This document shows positions 7,872 to 14,384 of a stretch of DNA of 18,905 nt, piece by piece (position 1 is the stretch's first letter; every line of letters starts with the position of its first letter). Origin of the DNA: Deltaproteobacteria bacterium GWA2_55_10 (GTDB lineage: Bacteria; Desulfobacterota; GWC2-55-46); NCBI GenBank assembly GCA_001797415.1, contig MGPL01000101.1, positions 7,918 to 26,822 on the forward strand. The letters are read 5' to 3'. Below the pieces are notes generated by a model that worked only from the letters and a program-made list of their open reading frames with translations, did not search any database and was not told the origin of the DNA. The translations under genes were made by a program, and so were the position numbers.

Positions 7872-8713
7872 AGCTGGCAGCCTGGGCAGAACCGGATCCC
7901 TGTCTCCAGATAGTTGCCCTCGAACTCCACGGGGAGAGGAGGGAAAGGAGAGGCCTTCCAGACTGCGCTGAGTAGTGATTCGTCGAATACGGTGTTGCCT
8001 GAGCTTTTCTCGACAGACGCGTCGAGGATCTTGCCCGAGCGCGCTATCTTGAGCGAGATTATTACAGATGTCTTGCTCTCCCTGGTGCCCGGCGGATATA
8101 TCCAGTTCTGCTGAACCCGGTCCCTTATTATCCCGTAATAGGCCGGGTATTTTGATTCGAGACTGCCTCCCGTGCTGCCCGCCCTTGCCGGGGCGTTGCC
8201 TGGCTTCGCCGCCCTCATTGCCGCTTCTGTGGGAGCGGGCCTTGACTCACTGGTGCTGAGCTCCTCCCTTAACTTCGAGAGTTTCGCGTTTGCCTCTTTC
8301 TTTGCCTCGACCCTCTTTCTTATGTCGTCGATGCTTGATGAAACAGCTTCCTCGTCGTTCCTTCTCTGGACCTTCTCGGAGATGGCCTTCAAGGCATTGT
8401 CGATTGAGGCCGGCTTCTCTTTTATCTTCACGGTCGGCGCGCTCTGCTTTACGGCGGGCGCCTCCTGCTTTGCCTCCGGCAGAGGAGCTTGTTCTTTAAC
8501 TGCCGGCGCCGGTTCAGGCCTGGCCGCCCCTGCATCCTTGCCTTTTGGCCCGGGCACGAGGTCTACCGTGTAGACCGGAGATATGAATACCCTGCCTGAT
8601 TCAGTGCCGAATACAAAGAAGGCGAGGGTGAAAAGGAGCGCGTGGAAAATGGCCGAGCCTGCGAGCGTCTTGCCGAAGCCCTTCATTTCGGACTTCATCT
8701 GGCCTGATCTCAT
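7868..8713 (-). CDS. tolA: TolA/TonB-family energy-transducing protein with CPGC tail
   Basis: The 281-residue protein has one N-terminal membrane helix (about 16-35) in which Ser20 and His24 are four residues apart, as in the Ser-His motif by which TolA and TonB contact TolQ/ExbB. A Pro/Ala/Lys-rich region (about 53-100) and a charged helical stretch (about 100-155) span the periplasm. The C-terminus (about 190-275) is a TonB-C type domain: YYGIIRDRVQQNWIYP, VIISLKIARSGKILDASVEKSSG and SPFPPLPVEF. Its position between tolR and tolB makes TolA the best call even though the C-terminal domain resembles TonB. It ends unusually in FCPGCQL. GGAG lies five bases before the chosen ATG, which overlaps the tolR stop by four bases; a second ATG at codon 6 is possible. 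Confidence 0.9.
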   Translation of the reverse strand: MRSGQMKSEMKGFGKTLAGSAIFHALLFTLAFFVFGTESGRVFISPVYTVDLVPGPKGKDAGAARPEPAPAVKEQAPLPEAKQEAPAVKQSAPTVKIKEKPASIDNALKAISEKVQRRNDEEAVSSSIDDIRKRVEAKKEANAKLSKLREELSTSESRPAPTEAAMRAAKPGNAPARAGSTGGSLESKYPAYYGIIRDRVQQNWIYPPGTRESKTSVIISLKIARSGKILDASVEKSSGNTVFDESLLSAVWKASPFPPLPVEFEGNYLETGIRFCPGCQL

Positions 8714-9123
8714 CTGGGCTCCGCGGGCTCTGTCATCATGCCCACCCTGGTCACCCCGGCCTTTCTTATCTCCGCCATCGTGCTCACCACGAAGCCGTAG
8801 GGAACGGCCTCGTCGGCATTGAGCAGGACCATCTTTGAGCCCTTGGACTTTGCTATGGCCTCCAGCTTCGCCCTCAGGTCGCGCTGCCTCATGGGCCTGT
8901 CGTTAAGGTACAGGCGGCGGTTCTTGTCGATAGTGACAATGAGGGGCGCGTCGTCAGAGCTTATCGCGGTTGCCTCGACCTGGGGGAGATTGACGTCAAT
9001 CCCCTCCTGCATCATCGGCGCGGTTACCATGAAGATGATGAGGAGGACGAGCATGACATCTACCAGGGGCGTGACATTTATCTGCGACAGGAGCTTCTGT
9101 TGTCTTCCGTTGCCGAACTCCAT
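8710..9123 (-). CDS. tolR: TolR/ExbD family inner-membrane protein
   Basis: The 137-residue protein has a short N-terminal tail and one membrane helix at about 18-38. It carries the conserved proton-pathway aspartate D22 in INVTPLVDVMLVLL. A periplasmic domain follows, with LNDRPMRQRDLRAKLEAI and VLLNADEAVPYGFVV, where ExbD/TolR proteins carry a similar pattern. With TolQ it forms the proton-motive-force-driven motor that energises TolA. Context next to tolQ, tolA, tolB and pal makes TolR rather than ExbD the reading. It starts seven bases after the tolQ stop and its stop overlaps tolA. Confidence 0.94.
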   Translation of the reverse strand: MEFGNGRQQKLLSQINVTPLVDVMLVLLIIFMVTAPMMQEGIDVNLPQVEATAISSDDAPLIVTIDKNRRLYLNDRPMRQRDLRAKLEAIAKSKGSKMVLLNADEAVPYGFVVSTMAEIRKAGVTRVGMMTEPAEPR

Positions 9124-9130
9124 GCCTTAT

Positions 9131-9832
9131 CTATCCCTTTTTGCCTGCCTGCTTCTCTAAAACATTCATGATATCGGATGCGAAGTTGCTCATGTCCGTA
9201 GAGAGCCGTCCTATCCTGGTCATCAGATGATTATAGCCCATGACAGCCGGTATGGCTGCAAGAAGGCCCATTGCGGTCGCTATGAGGGCTTCGGAGATGC
9301 CCGGGGCCACAACCGCGAGGCTGGCCGAGCCTTTTGCCCCGATGTCCCTGAAAGACGCCATTATGCCCCACACGGTGCCGAAGAGGCCTATGAACGGCGC
9401 GGTGTTGCCGGTCGTCGCGAGAAAGCCGACCGCGTACTCTATCTTGGCGGTCTCGGAGTCTATGGCCTTCCTCAAGATCCTCTGGAACCGCTCGATATCT
9501 TCCTTTTTAAGCCAGGGCTCCGCGCCCTCGGCGGATTTCATGAGCCCGGTTATCTCGTTGTACGCGGCCCCGAATATCTGCACAAGGGGCGTGTGCTTAT
9601 AATTCTTGCTCGCCGCGAACAGGTGCGCGAACTGCCTCTTCTCCCAGAAGAGGTCGTAGAAAGACGCTGTCTCTTTCTCAATCCTGCGGAGCAGGAGTAG
9701 CTTGTACCCGATTATTGCCCAGGAGAATATCGAGAAGAAAAGGAGCACTACGAGCACGAACTTGACCATCGGCCCGGCGCTCCATATCATCTCCCAGAGC
9801 CCTGAGTTGTTAGCAGCTGAAGGCATGTCCAA
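9131..9832 (-). CDS. tolQ: TolQ/ExbB family proton channel
   Basis: The 233-residue protein has three membrane segments. The first is at about 23-42 (MVKFVLVVLLFFSIFSWAII). The second and third lie at about 135-160 and 175-200, with the family motifs TTGNTAPFIGLFGTVWGIMASF and ISEALIATAMGLLAAIPAV. It forms the pentameric channel of the Tol motor with TolR. The start is TTG at 9832: AAGGAG lies eight bases upstream, whereas the next ATG, two codons later, would be 14 bases from it. It is the first gene of the tol operon and diverges from crcB across a 227-bp gap. I could not pick out a convincing promoter for it. Confidence 0.95.
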   Translation of the reverse strand: MDMPSAANNSGLWEMIWSAGPMVKFVLVVLLFFSIFSWAIIGYKLLLLRRIEKETASFYDLFWEKRQFAHLFAASKNYKHTPLVQIFGAAYNEITGLMKSAEGAEPWLKKEDIERFQRILRKAIDSETAKIEYAVGFLATTGNTAPFIGLFGTVWGIMASFRDIGAKGSASLAVVAPGISEALIATAMGLLAAIPAVMGYNHLMTRIGRLSTDMSNFASDIMNVLEKQAGKKG

Positions 9833-9997
9833 TACAAAATCTCCTTTTTATTTCCATTCGAAAAAGGCTTTTAAAAATACAGTTATAGCCCATAGGGAAG
9901 GGTGTTTCCGTGACTTTGCTCCGCCACGCAGGCATATCCTCTAAAGTTAACATCATTGTCCGCGGTAGTCAATCAGCATCGGCTTGAAAATAAGGAG

Positions 9998-10027
9998 TTG
10001 CCTTTGAATCCCGTTTTGAAATAAAAT
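9998..10027 (+). promoter_or_regulatory. Candidate promoter for crcB-DUF190
   Basis: TTGCCT (9998-10003) and TAAAAT (10022-10027) are separated by 18 bases and match the sigma70 consensus at 4/6 and 5/6 positions. The start of transcription would lie about 25 bases before the crcB start codon. This leaves no room for a fluoride riboswitch in the leader. Confidence 0.35.
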
Positions 10028-10059
10028 AGCGCGAAATACTTTCAGCCGGGGTACCTGGT

Positions 10060-10434
10060 TTGCAGAAGCTCATCCTCATAGCCGCCGCCGGGGCAGCGGG
10101 TACGCTCGCTCGCTACTTTTTAGGGGGCCTCGTACAGAGGCTCTACGGCGGGGCCTTCCCCTGGGGCACCTTTGCCGTGAACATGTCGGGGACGTTCCTC
10201 TTCGGCTTTGTCTGGGCGCTCGCGGAGGAGAGGCTCGTCATATCGGGAGAGGCCAGGGCAATAATACTCGTGGGCTTCATGGGCGCGTTCACGACCTTTT
10301 CGACCTTCATGTTCGAGACAGGCGAGCTGCTGCGCGACTCGGAGTTCGCGCTTGCCTTTGGCAATCTTGCCCTGCAGAATATAGTAGGCGTAGTCTTTCT
10401 TATCCTGGGCCTTGCAGCCGGAAGGCTCCTGTAA
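10060..10434 (+). CDS. crcB: Fluoride channel/exporter CrcB (Fluc)
   Basis: The 124-residue protein has four hydrophobic segments and the Fluc family signatures: GAAGTLARYFLGG near the start, GTFAVNMSGTFLFGF with its conserved Asn, and GFMGAFTTFSTFMFE containing the central TTFST. CrcB lowers cytoplasmic fluoride and usually works as an antiparallel dimer; only one copy is present here, so a homodimer is expected. The start is TTG, with only a weak GGGG upstream at about 10 bases; no in-frame ATG precedes the first helix, so TTG is preferred. It ends 12 bp before the DUF190 gene, with which it forms a common two-gene pair. Confidence 0.94.
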   Translation: MQKLILIAAAGAAGTLARYFLGGLVQRLYGGAFPWGTFAVNMSGTFLFGFVWALAEERLVISGEARAIILVGFMGAFTTFSTFMFETGELLRDSEFALAFGNLALQNIVGVVFLILGLAAGRLL

Positions 10435-10446
10435 ACGGAGGAATAT

Positions 10447-10791
10447 ATGAAACTGCCGGAAGAAGCGGAACTGCTCAGGATATTCATAGGAGAGAGCGAT
10501 AAATTCGAGGGGCGGCCCCTTTACCAGTCAATAGTCGAAGAGGCCCGGAAGCGCGGCCTCGCGGGGGCGACGGTCACGCGCGGGCTCATGGGCTTCGGCG
10601 TGACGAGCCGCCTCCATACGGTCAAGGTGCTCCGTATTTCCGAGGACCTGCCCATAGTAGTCGAGATAGTCGATAAGCCGGAGCGCATAGAGTCATTTTT
10701 GCCCCGGCTGGATGAGATGGTGGGCGAGGGGCTCATAACCCTTGAGAATATAAAGGTCATTGCCTACAGGGGCCGCAAAACAGAAAAATAG
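10447..10791 (+). CDS. DUF190 family protein, CrcB partner
   Basis: The 114-residue soluble protein matches DUF190: LRIFIGESDKFEGRPLYQSIV, GLAGATVTRGLMGFG, a DLPIVVEIVDKPERI stretch and a GLITLENIKVIAY end. DUF190 proteins have a PII-like ferredoxin fold and are often encoded next to crcB, suggesting an accessory or sensing role in fluoride tolerance, but no precise function is established. GGAGG lies six bases before the ATG. The close spacing after crcB indicates one transcript. Confidence 0.93.
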   Translation: MKLPEEAELLRIFIGESDKFEGRPLYQSIVEEARKRGLAGATVTRGLMGFGVTSRLHTVKVLRISEDLPIVVEIVDKPERIESFLPRLDEMVGEGLITLENIKVIAYRGRKTEK

Positions 10792-10810
10792 CCCCTGATC
10801 CGACTGGTTT

Positions 10811-10842
10811 ACCCGGCCCATCCTCCCTGGGTTTATTTTTTC
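10811..10842 (+). terminator. Weak candidate terminator after the crcB-DUF190 pair
   Basis: ACCCGG (10811-10816) can pair with CC-t-GGGT (10826-10832) around a nine-base loop, and TTATTTTTT follows. The stem has one bulged base, so its strength is uncertain. It lies 20 bases after the DUF190 stop. Confidence 0.4.
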
Positions 10843-10863
10843 CTCCCCGGAATCTATTTTTGC

Positions 10864-10892
10864 TTGACACGCACAATATATTGTGGTTTACT
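10864..10892 (+). promoter_or_regulatory. nrdJ promoter
   Basis: A perfect TTGACA -35 box (10864-10869) is followed by a 17-base spacer and a TTTACT -10 box (10887-10892, 4/6). It would give a leader of about 125 nt before the nrdJ start codon. The spacer consists almost wholly of the NrdR operator. No B12 riboswitch box is visible in the leader. Confidence 0.7.
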
Positions 10893-10918
10893 GACGCACA
10901 TCATACAACATAGGCTAT
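10871..10918 (+). promoter_or_regulatory. NrdR operator: one strong box and one degenerate box 32 bp downstream
   Basis: GCACAATATATTGTGG (10871-10886) matches the known NrdR box acaCwAtATaTwGtgt at 14 of 16 positions and is a perfect CACAATATATTGTG palindrome. Exactly 32 bp later, ATACAACATAGGCTAT (10903-10918) matches at about 10 of 16. Paired NrdR boxes about three helical turns apart are the usual arrangement. The first box fills the spacer between the -35 and -10 of nrdJ, so binding should block RNA polymerase. The second box is much weaker evidence than the first. Confidence 0.75.
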
Positions 10919-11024
10919 TATTTAAGAAAATCAACAAGTTAAAGGCAGCTTGCCCATTGTCTTCATTGCAGTGTCCGCAGGGCCTTTTCAGCATATTCAA
11001 ACAATAGTGTCAGGGGGGTAGAGA

Positions 11025-13391
11025 ATGGAGGACGTCTACAGCCGTTTGCTTACGAACGAGCCAGCAGCAAAGAAGTCCAAGAAGGAGGCCGCGGCTCCGG
11101 GGACCCGTATCGATATCAGCGAAAACGGACGCAGGGTCCTTGAAAAGAGATATCTCAAAAGGGACCTTGACGGCAAGCCTCTCGAGACCATCGAGGAGAT
11201 GTTCTGGAGGGTCAGCAGGAACATAGCCGAGGCTGAAAAGAAGTTCGACCCCAACGCGGACGTCGAGGCAAAGGCAGGGGAGTTCTACGGGATGATGGCC
11301 TCCCTCGAGTTCATGCCGAATTCCCCGACCCTGATGAACGCGGGAAGGGATCTCCAGCAGCTCTCGGCCTGCTTCGTCCTTCCGGTCGAGGACTCGATGG
11401 AGTCCATCTTCGAGGCCGTCAAGCACACGGCGCTTATCCACAAATCAGGCGGCGGCACCGGTTTTTCGTTCTCAAGGCTCCGTCCCTCCGGCGATTCGGT
11501 CGGCTCCACCTCCGGCATCTCCTCCGGCCCCATATCCTTCATGACCGTCTTTGACAGCGCGACGGAGGCCATAAAGCAGGGCGGCACGAGAAGGGGCGCC
11601 AACATGGGGATACTGCGCGTAGACCACCCGGACATCATGAACTTCATCACCTGCAAGGAGGACAACTCCAAGCTCAATAACTTCAACATCTCCGTGAGCC
11701 TCACCGAGGCGTTCATGAAGGCCGTCGAGGCGGACGGCGACTTCGATGTCATAAACCCCAGGGACGGCAAGCCGGTGGGCTCGCTCAACGCGAGGGAAGT
11801 CTTCGACAAGATAGTGAAGATGGCCTGGAAGAACGGCGACCCCGGCATAATCTACATAGACAAGATGAACGCCGATAACCCGACGCCGCATGTCGGCCAG
11901 ATAGAATCGACGAACCCCTGCGGAGAGCAGCCTCTCCTGCCTTACGAGTCCTGCAACCTGGGCTCGATTAACCTGAGCCGCCTGGTAACACCCAACGGCG
12001 ACGGCTACGGGTTCGACTGGGCAAGGCTCGAGGAGGTCGTGAAGAATTCCGTTCATTTCCTCGACAACGTCATCGAGATGAACAAGTACCCCATCAAGCA
12101 GATAGAGACCGTAACCAAGTCGAACAGGAAGATAGGCCTCGGCGTGATGGGCTTTGCCGACCTCCTCATCCGCCTCGGCATACCGTACAATTCAGAAGAG
12201 GCCATAACGCTCGCGGAAGAGATAATGTCCTTCATACAGAAGAAGGGCAGGCAGGCCTCACGCGACCTCGCCGGGGAAAGGGGAGGCTTCCCCAACTTCA
12301 AGGGGTCCATCTTCGACGGCAAGGGCAAGGAAGTGCGCAACGCGACCGTAACCACGATCGCGCCCACGGGCACCATCTCCATCATCTCCGGCTGCTCCTC
12401 AGGCATAGAGCCGCTCTTCGCCCTTGCCTTCACCAGGAACGTAATGGAGGGCACCGAGCTCATCGAGGTCAACCCGCTATTCGAGGAGTTCGCGAAGGAG
12501 AGGGGCTTTGACAGCCCGGAGATAATGAAAGAGGTCGCCCGGAAAGGCACGCTCCACGATATAGAGGGCATACCCGAGGACGTAAAGAGGATATTCGTCA
12601 CTGCCCACGACATCACGCCCGAGTGGCACATAAAGATGCAGGCCGCGTTCCAGAAGTATACCGACAACGCGGTCTCCAAGACCGTGAACTTTCCGAACGA
12701 AGCCACTATCGAGGATGTCGCCTCAGCCTACCTCATGGCATACAAGACCGGCTGCAAGGGCATAACCGTCTACAGGGACGGCTCAAGGGATGTGCAGGTC
12801 CTCACCCTCGGAAGCGAGAAGCAGGCAAAGGCAGAGCCCGAGGTCGTCGCGGAACTCCCTGCCATTGACCATGCGTCCGCAAAGCCCAAGGCCAGGGGCG
12901 AGGTCGCCTTCGGCATCACCAGGAAGATGAAGACCGGCTGCGGAAACCTCTACATCACCATAAACGAGGACGAAGAGGGCAGGCCCTTTGAGATATTCAC
13001 CCAGATAGGCAAGGCAGGCGGATGCGTGGCCTCACAGTGCGAGGCAATGGGCAGGATGACATCGCTGGCCTTGAGGAGCGGCGTGGAGGCCATTGAGATA
13101 GTAAAGCAGATGCGCGGCATAAGCTGCCACCTGCCCGTGGGCTTCGGGGCCGGAAAGGTCGCGTCCTGCGCCGACGCGATGGCCCAGGCAATGGACTGGT
13201 ATCTCGGCTACAAGAGGCAGACCGGCAGCGCAACCTTCGCCGACAGGAGCCTTGTCGACAACCTGCCCAAGAACTTCACCATGAGCCACGAAGTATTGAA
13301 CCGCGGCGCATGCCCTGACTGCGGCAGCGCCGTCGAACACGCGGACGGCTGCCTCGTATGCAGAGGCTGCGGCTACAGCGAATGCGGCTGA
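11025..13391 (+). CDS. nrdJ: Adenosylcobalamin-dependent (class II) ribonucleotide reductase
   Basis: The 788-residue protein converts ribonucleotides to deoxyribonucleotides without oxygen, using a B12-generated thiyl radical. Visible key residues are Cys116 in LSACFVLP and Cys310 in ESCNLG as the likely redox pair, and Cys299 in NPCGE (297-301) as the expected thiyl radical site. The HKSGGGTGFSFSRLRP and APTGTISIISGCSSGIEP segments are family signatures. A TSCPD-type domain follows at about 630-730 (MKTGCGNLYITINEDEEG). The C-terminal tail has six cysteines at 763, 766, 776, 779, 782 and 787, as usual for a zinc-binding, disulphide-relaying tail. No N-terminal ATP-cone is present. The start has AGGGGGG six or so bases upstream. 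Expected to be repressed by NrdR. Confidence 0.96.
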   Translation: MEDVYSRLLTNEPAAKKSKKEAAAPGTRIDISENGRRVLEKRYLKRDLDGKPLETIEEMFWRVSRNIAEAEKKFDPNADVEAKAGEFYGMMASLEFMPNSPTLMNAGRDLQQLSACFVLPVEDSMESIFEAVKHTALIHKSGGGTGFSFSRLRPSGDSVGSTSGISSGPISFMTVFDSATEAIKQGGTRRGANMGILRVDHPDIMNFITCKEDNSKLNNFNISVSLTEAFMKAVEADGDFDVINPRDGKPVGSLNAREVFDKIVKMAWKNGDPGIIYIDKMNADNPTPHVGQIESTNPCGEQPLLPYESCNLGSINLSRLVTPNGDGYGFDWARLEEVVKNSVHFLDNVIEMNKYPIKQIETVTKSNRKIGLGVMGFADLLIRLGIPYNSEEAITLAEEIMSFIQKKGRQASRDLAGERGGFPNFKGSIFDGKGKEVRNATVTTIAPTGTISIISGCSSGIEPLFALAFTRNVMEGTELIEVNPLFEEFAKERGFDSPEIMKEVARKGTLHDIEGIPEDVKRIFVTAHDITPEWHIKMQAAFQKYTDNAVSKTVNFPNEATIEDVASAYLMAYKTGCKGITVYRDGSRDVQVLTLGSEKQAKAEPEVVAELPAIDHASAKPKARGEVAFGITRKMKTGCGNLYITINEDEEGRPFEIFTQIGKAGGCVASQCEAMGRMTSLALRSGVEAIEIVKQMRGISCHLPVGFGAGKVASCADAMAQAMDWYLGYKRQTGSATFADRSLVDNLPKNFTMSHEVLNRGACPDCGSAVEHADGCLVCRGCGYSECG

Positions 13392-13412
13392 TCCAGCGTT
13401 GATGCGGGAGAA

Positions 13413-13570
13413 TTGAGAGAACCTTTTTTGTAAAAAAGGCGCTCTCAAACTCTCTCCAAAAAACTTTCAGTTCTTCCCGTCCGGCCCCTCAGAGAAGCAC
13501 GGGGGGCCGGACGGGAACTAAAAGTCTTTGAAGGGGGTCTGGGGGAAACTTTCTACAGAAAGGTTCCCCC
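13413..13570. repeat. Large nested inverted repeat downstream of nrdJ
   Basis: The left arm (13413-13488) is the near reverse complement of the right arm (13503-13570), with a 14-base loop between them. The innermost part is a GC stem, CCCGTCCGGCCCC with GGGGCCGGACGGG. Each arm contains its own small hairpin: CCTTTTTT/AAAAAAGG with TTGAGAG/CTCTCAA at 13413-13448, and GGGGGAAACTTTCT/AGAAAGGTTCCCCC at 13541-13570. Most differences in the outer arms are transitions that still allow G-U pairs in RNA. It may act as a terminator or RNA-stability element for nrdJ, though no U-tract follows. Confidence 0.75.
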
Positions 13571-13627
13571 ATTCCTTCCTGCACCATGCCGGAATCTGCC
13601 GCAAACAATCGGAGAGGAGAGGCGTTG

Positions 13628-13846
13628 ATGGATATAGAGATGGATTTCGAGTGCCGCGAGTGCGGCTGGGTCTTCACGCGGAGCTTTCTTCTCCTTGAGC
13701 ACGGGCGGATATTGAAGTGCCCTTTTTGCAGCGGGACCAGGCTTGGCGTGAGGCACGAGGCTGTTATAGAGGAAGGCATTGCGGAAAGTCCGGCGGAGAG
13801 GCTGCCTGGCGAGGACCACTATGTTGAGCTAAAGATAAAGCTCTAG
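13628..13846 (+). CDS. Small zinc-ribbon protein, function unknown
   Basis: The 72-residue protein has CRECG (Cys at residues 9 and 12) and CPFC (31 and 34), a CxxC-CxxC pair expected to bind one zinc ion. The second half is acidic and has no recognisable motif. I do not recognise a named family. The start at 13628 is chosen because GGAGAGGAG lies about eight bases upstream; an earlier in-frame ATG at 13586 has no such site and would fall close to the end of the inverted repeat. The gene follows nrdJ by 236 bp, and its TAG stop touches the start of repeat copy 2. A terminator follows at 13991. The coding sequence has the same base composition style as its neighbours. Confidence 0.75.
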   Translation: MDIEMDFECRECGWVFTRSFLLLEHGRILKCPFCSGTRLGVRHEAVIEEGIAESPAERLPGEDHYVELKIKL

Positions 13847-13970
13847 CAGGCTGCTCAAAAAGTCCATCTGCTGTGTTGTCTTCGTCACTCATCACTGCGG
13901 CGTACGGCAAAGAGTACGCCTCATTCCTCGCTCCTCGACGCCTTGCATATGGAGCTTTTTGAGCAGCCTG
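13847..13970. repeat. 124-bp palindromic dispersed repeat, copy 2
   Basis: The element starts CAGGCTGCTCAAAAAG and ends CTTTTTGAGCAGCCTG, near-perfect terminal inverted repeats of about 19 bases. The central hairpin GGCGTAC/GTACGCC lies at 13899-13905 and 13914-13920. It is the same orientation as copy 1 at 1717-1841 and differs by scattered substitutions and one base of length. It begins directly after the stop codon of the zinc-ribbon gene and has no flanking direct repeat. Confidence 0.9.
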
Positions 13971-13990
13971 AATTTGCGATCGTGAAAAGC

Positions 13991-14015
13991 GCCGGGAAAA
14001 CCCCGGCTTTTTTTT
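13991..14015 (+). terminator. Rho-independent terminator after the zinc-ribbon gene
   Basis: GCCGGG (13991-13996) and CCCGGC (14002-14007) form a 6-bp GC stem around an AAAAC loop, followed by eight T residues. An AAAAG before the stem can extend pairing into the T tract. It lies after repeat copy 2, so that repeat is probably transcribed with the upstream gene. Confidence 0.85.
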
Positions 14016-14019
14016 ATTT

Positions 14020-14212
14020 GGGTTAAGAATACCTTTTTCCGCGCTGCCGCGCGGTTCTGGGCATAAGGCTCCGCGCGCTTTCTCCCTCCATCCTCCGGGC
14101 TCGCCCCTTATGTCGCTCGGCTAAAGTCTAAAGAAGGCCTCGCTCCTGCTTTCCCCGGCTCGCCCGCCCTGCCTCCACCCCTATGCTCGCTACGCGTTAT
14201 GCCCGAAGTTGT
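14020..14212. other. Gene-free, pyrimidine-rich intergenic stretch before glmU
   Basis: No gene is supported in the 414 bases between repeat copy 2 and glmU. This part is C/T-rich on the plus strand and contains an inverted pair GGGCATAA (14059-14066) and TTATGCCC (14197-14204). It also has two similar segments, CCCCTTATGTCGCTCGG (from 14104) and CCCCTATGCTCGCTACG (from 14178). It may be a decayed repeat. Confidence 0.4.
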
Positions 14213-14218
14213 TATAAT
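14210..14218 (+). promoter_or_regulatory. Candidate extended -10 promoter upstream of glmU
   Basis: TGTTATAAT is a perfect TATAAT preceded by a TGn extension. No good -35 is present at 16-18 bases, which is tolerated for extended -10 promoters. It would give glmU a leader of about 160 nt. Confidence 0.45.
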
Positions 14219-14348
14219 ACAAAAACAAAGCTATCCAATCCCCTTCACCCTCTCTTGAAAAGCCCCCTTCACCCGGTTTTCGACCTCCCCGCGTCTTTTT
14301 TGCCCGATGTGGCCTAACCCCTTGTTTTATCGAAATTAAACTAAATTC

Positions 14349-14377
14349 TTGACGCGGAGAGTAGCTTCATATATCTT
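14349..14377 (+). promoter_or_regulatory. Candidate proximal glmU promoter giving a leaderless or nearly leaderless mRNA
   Basis: TTGACG (14349-14354) and TATCTT (14372-14377) are 17 bases apart and match the consensus at 5/6 and 4/6 positions. The expected transcription start coincides, within a base or two, with the glmU ATG at 14385. Confidence 0.45.
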
Positions 14378-14384
14378 TAAACCT

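Noticed and set aside
10792..11024. Cobalamin riboswitch before nrdJ
   Set aside because: Class II reductases use B12, but I see no B12-box-like sequence; control by NrdR is better supported.
13586..13627. Upstream ATG as the start of the zinc-ribbon protein
   Set aside because: It lacks a ribosome-binding site, while the ATG at 13628 has a good one at normal spacing.
14349..14384. TTG at 14349 as the glmU start
   Set aside because: It adds 12 residues not typical of GlmU, has no ribosome-binding site and coincides with a promoter-like -35 box.
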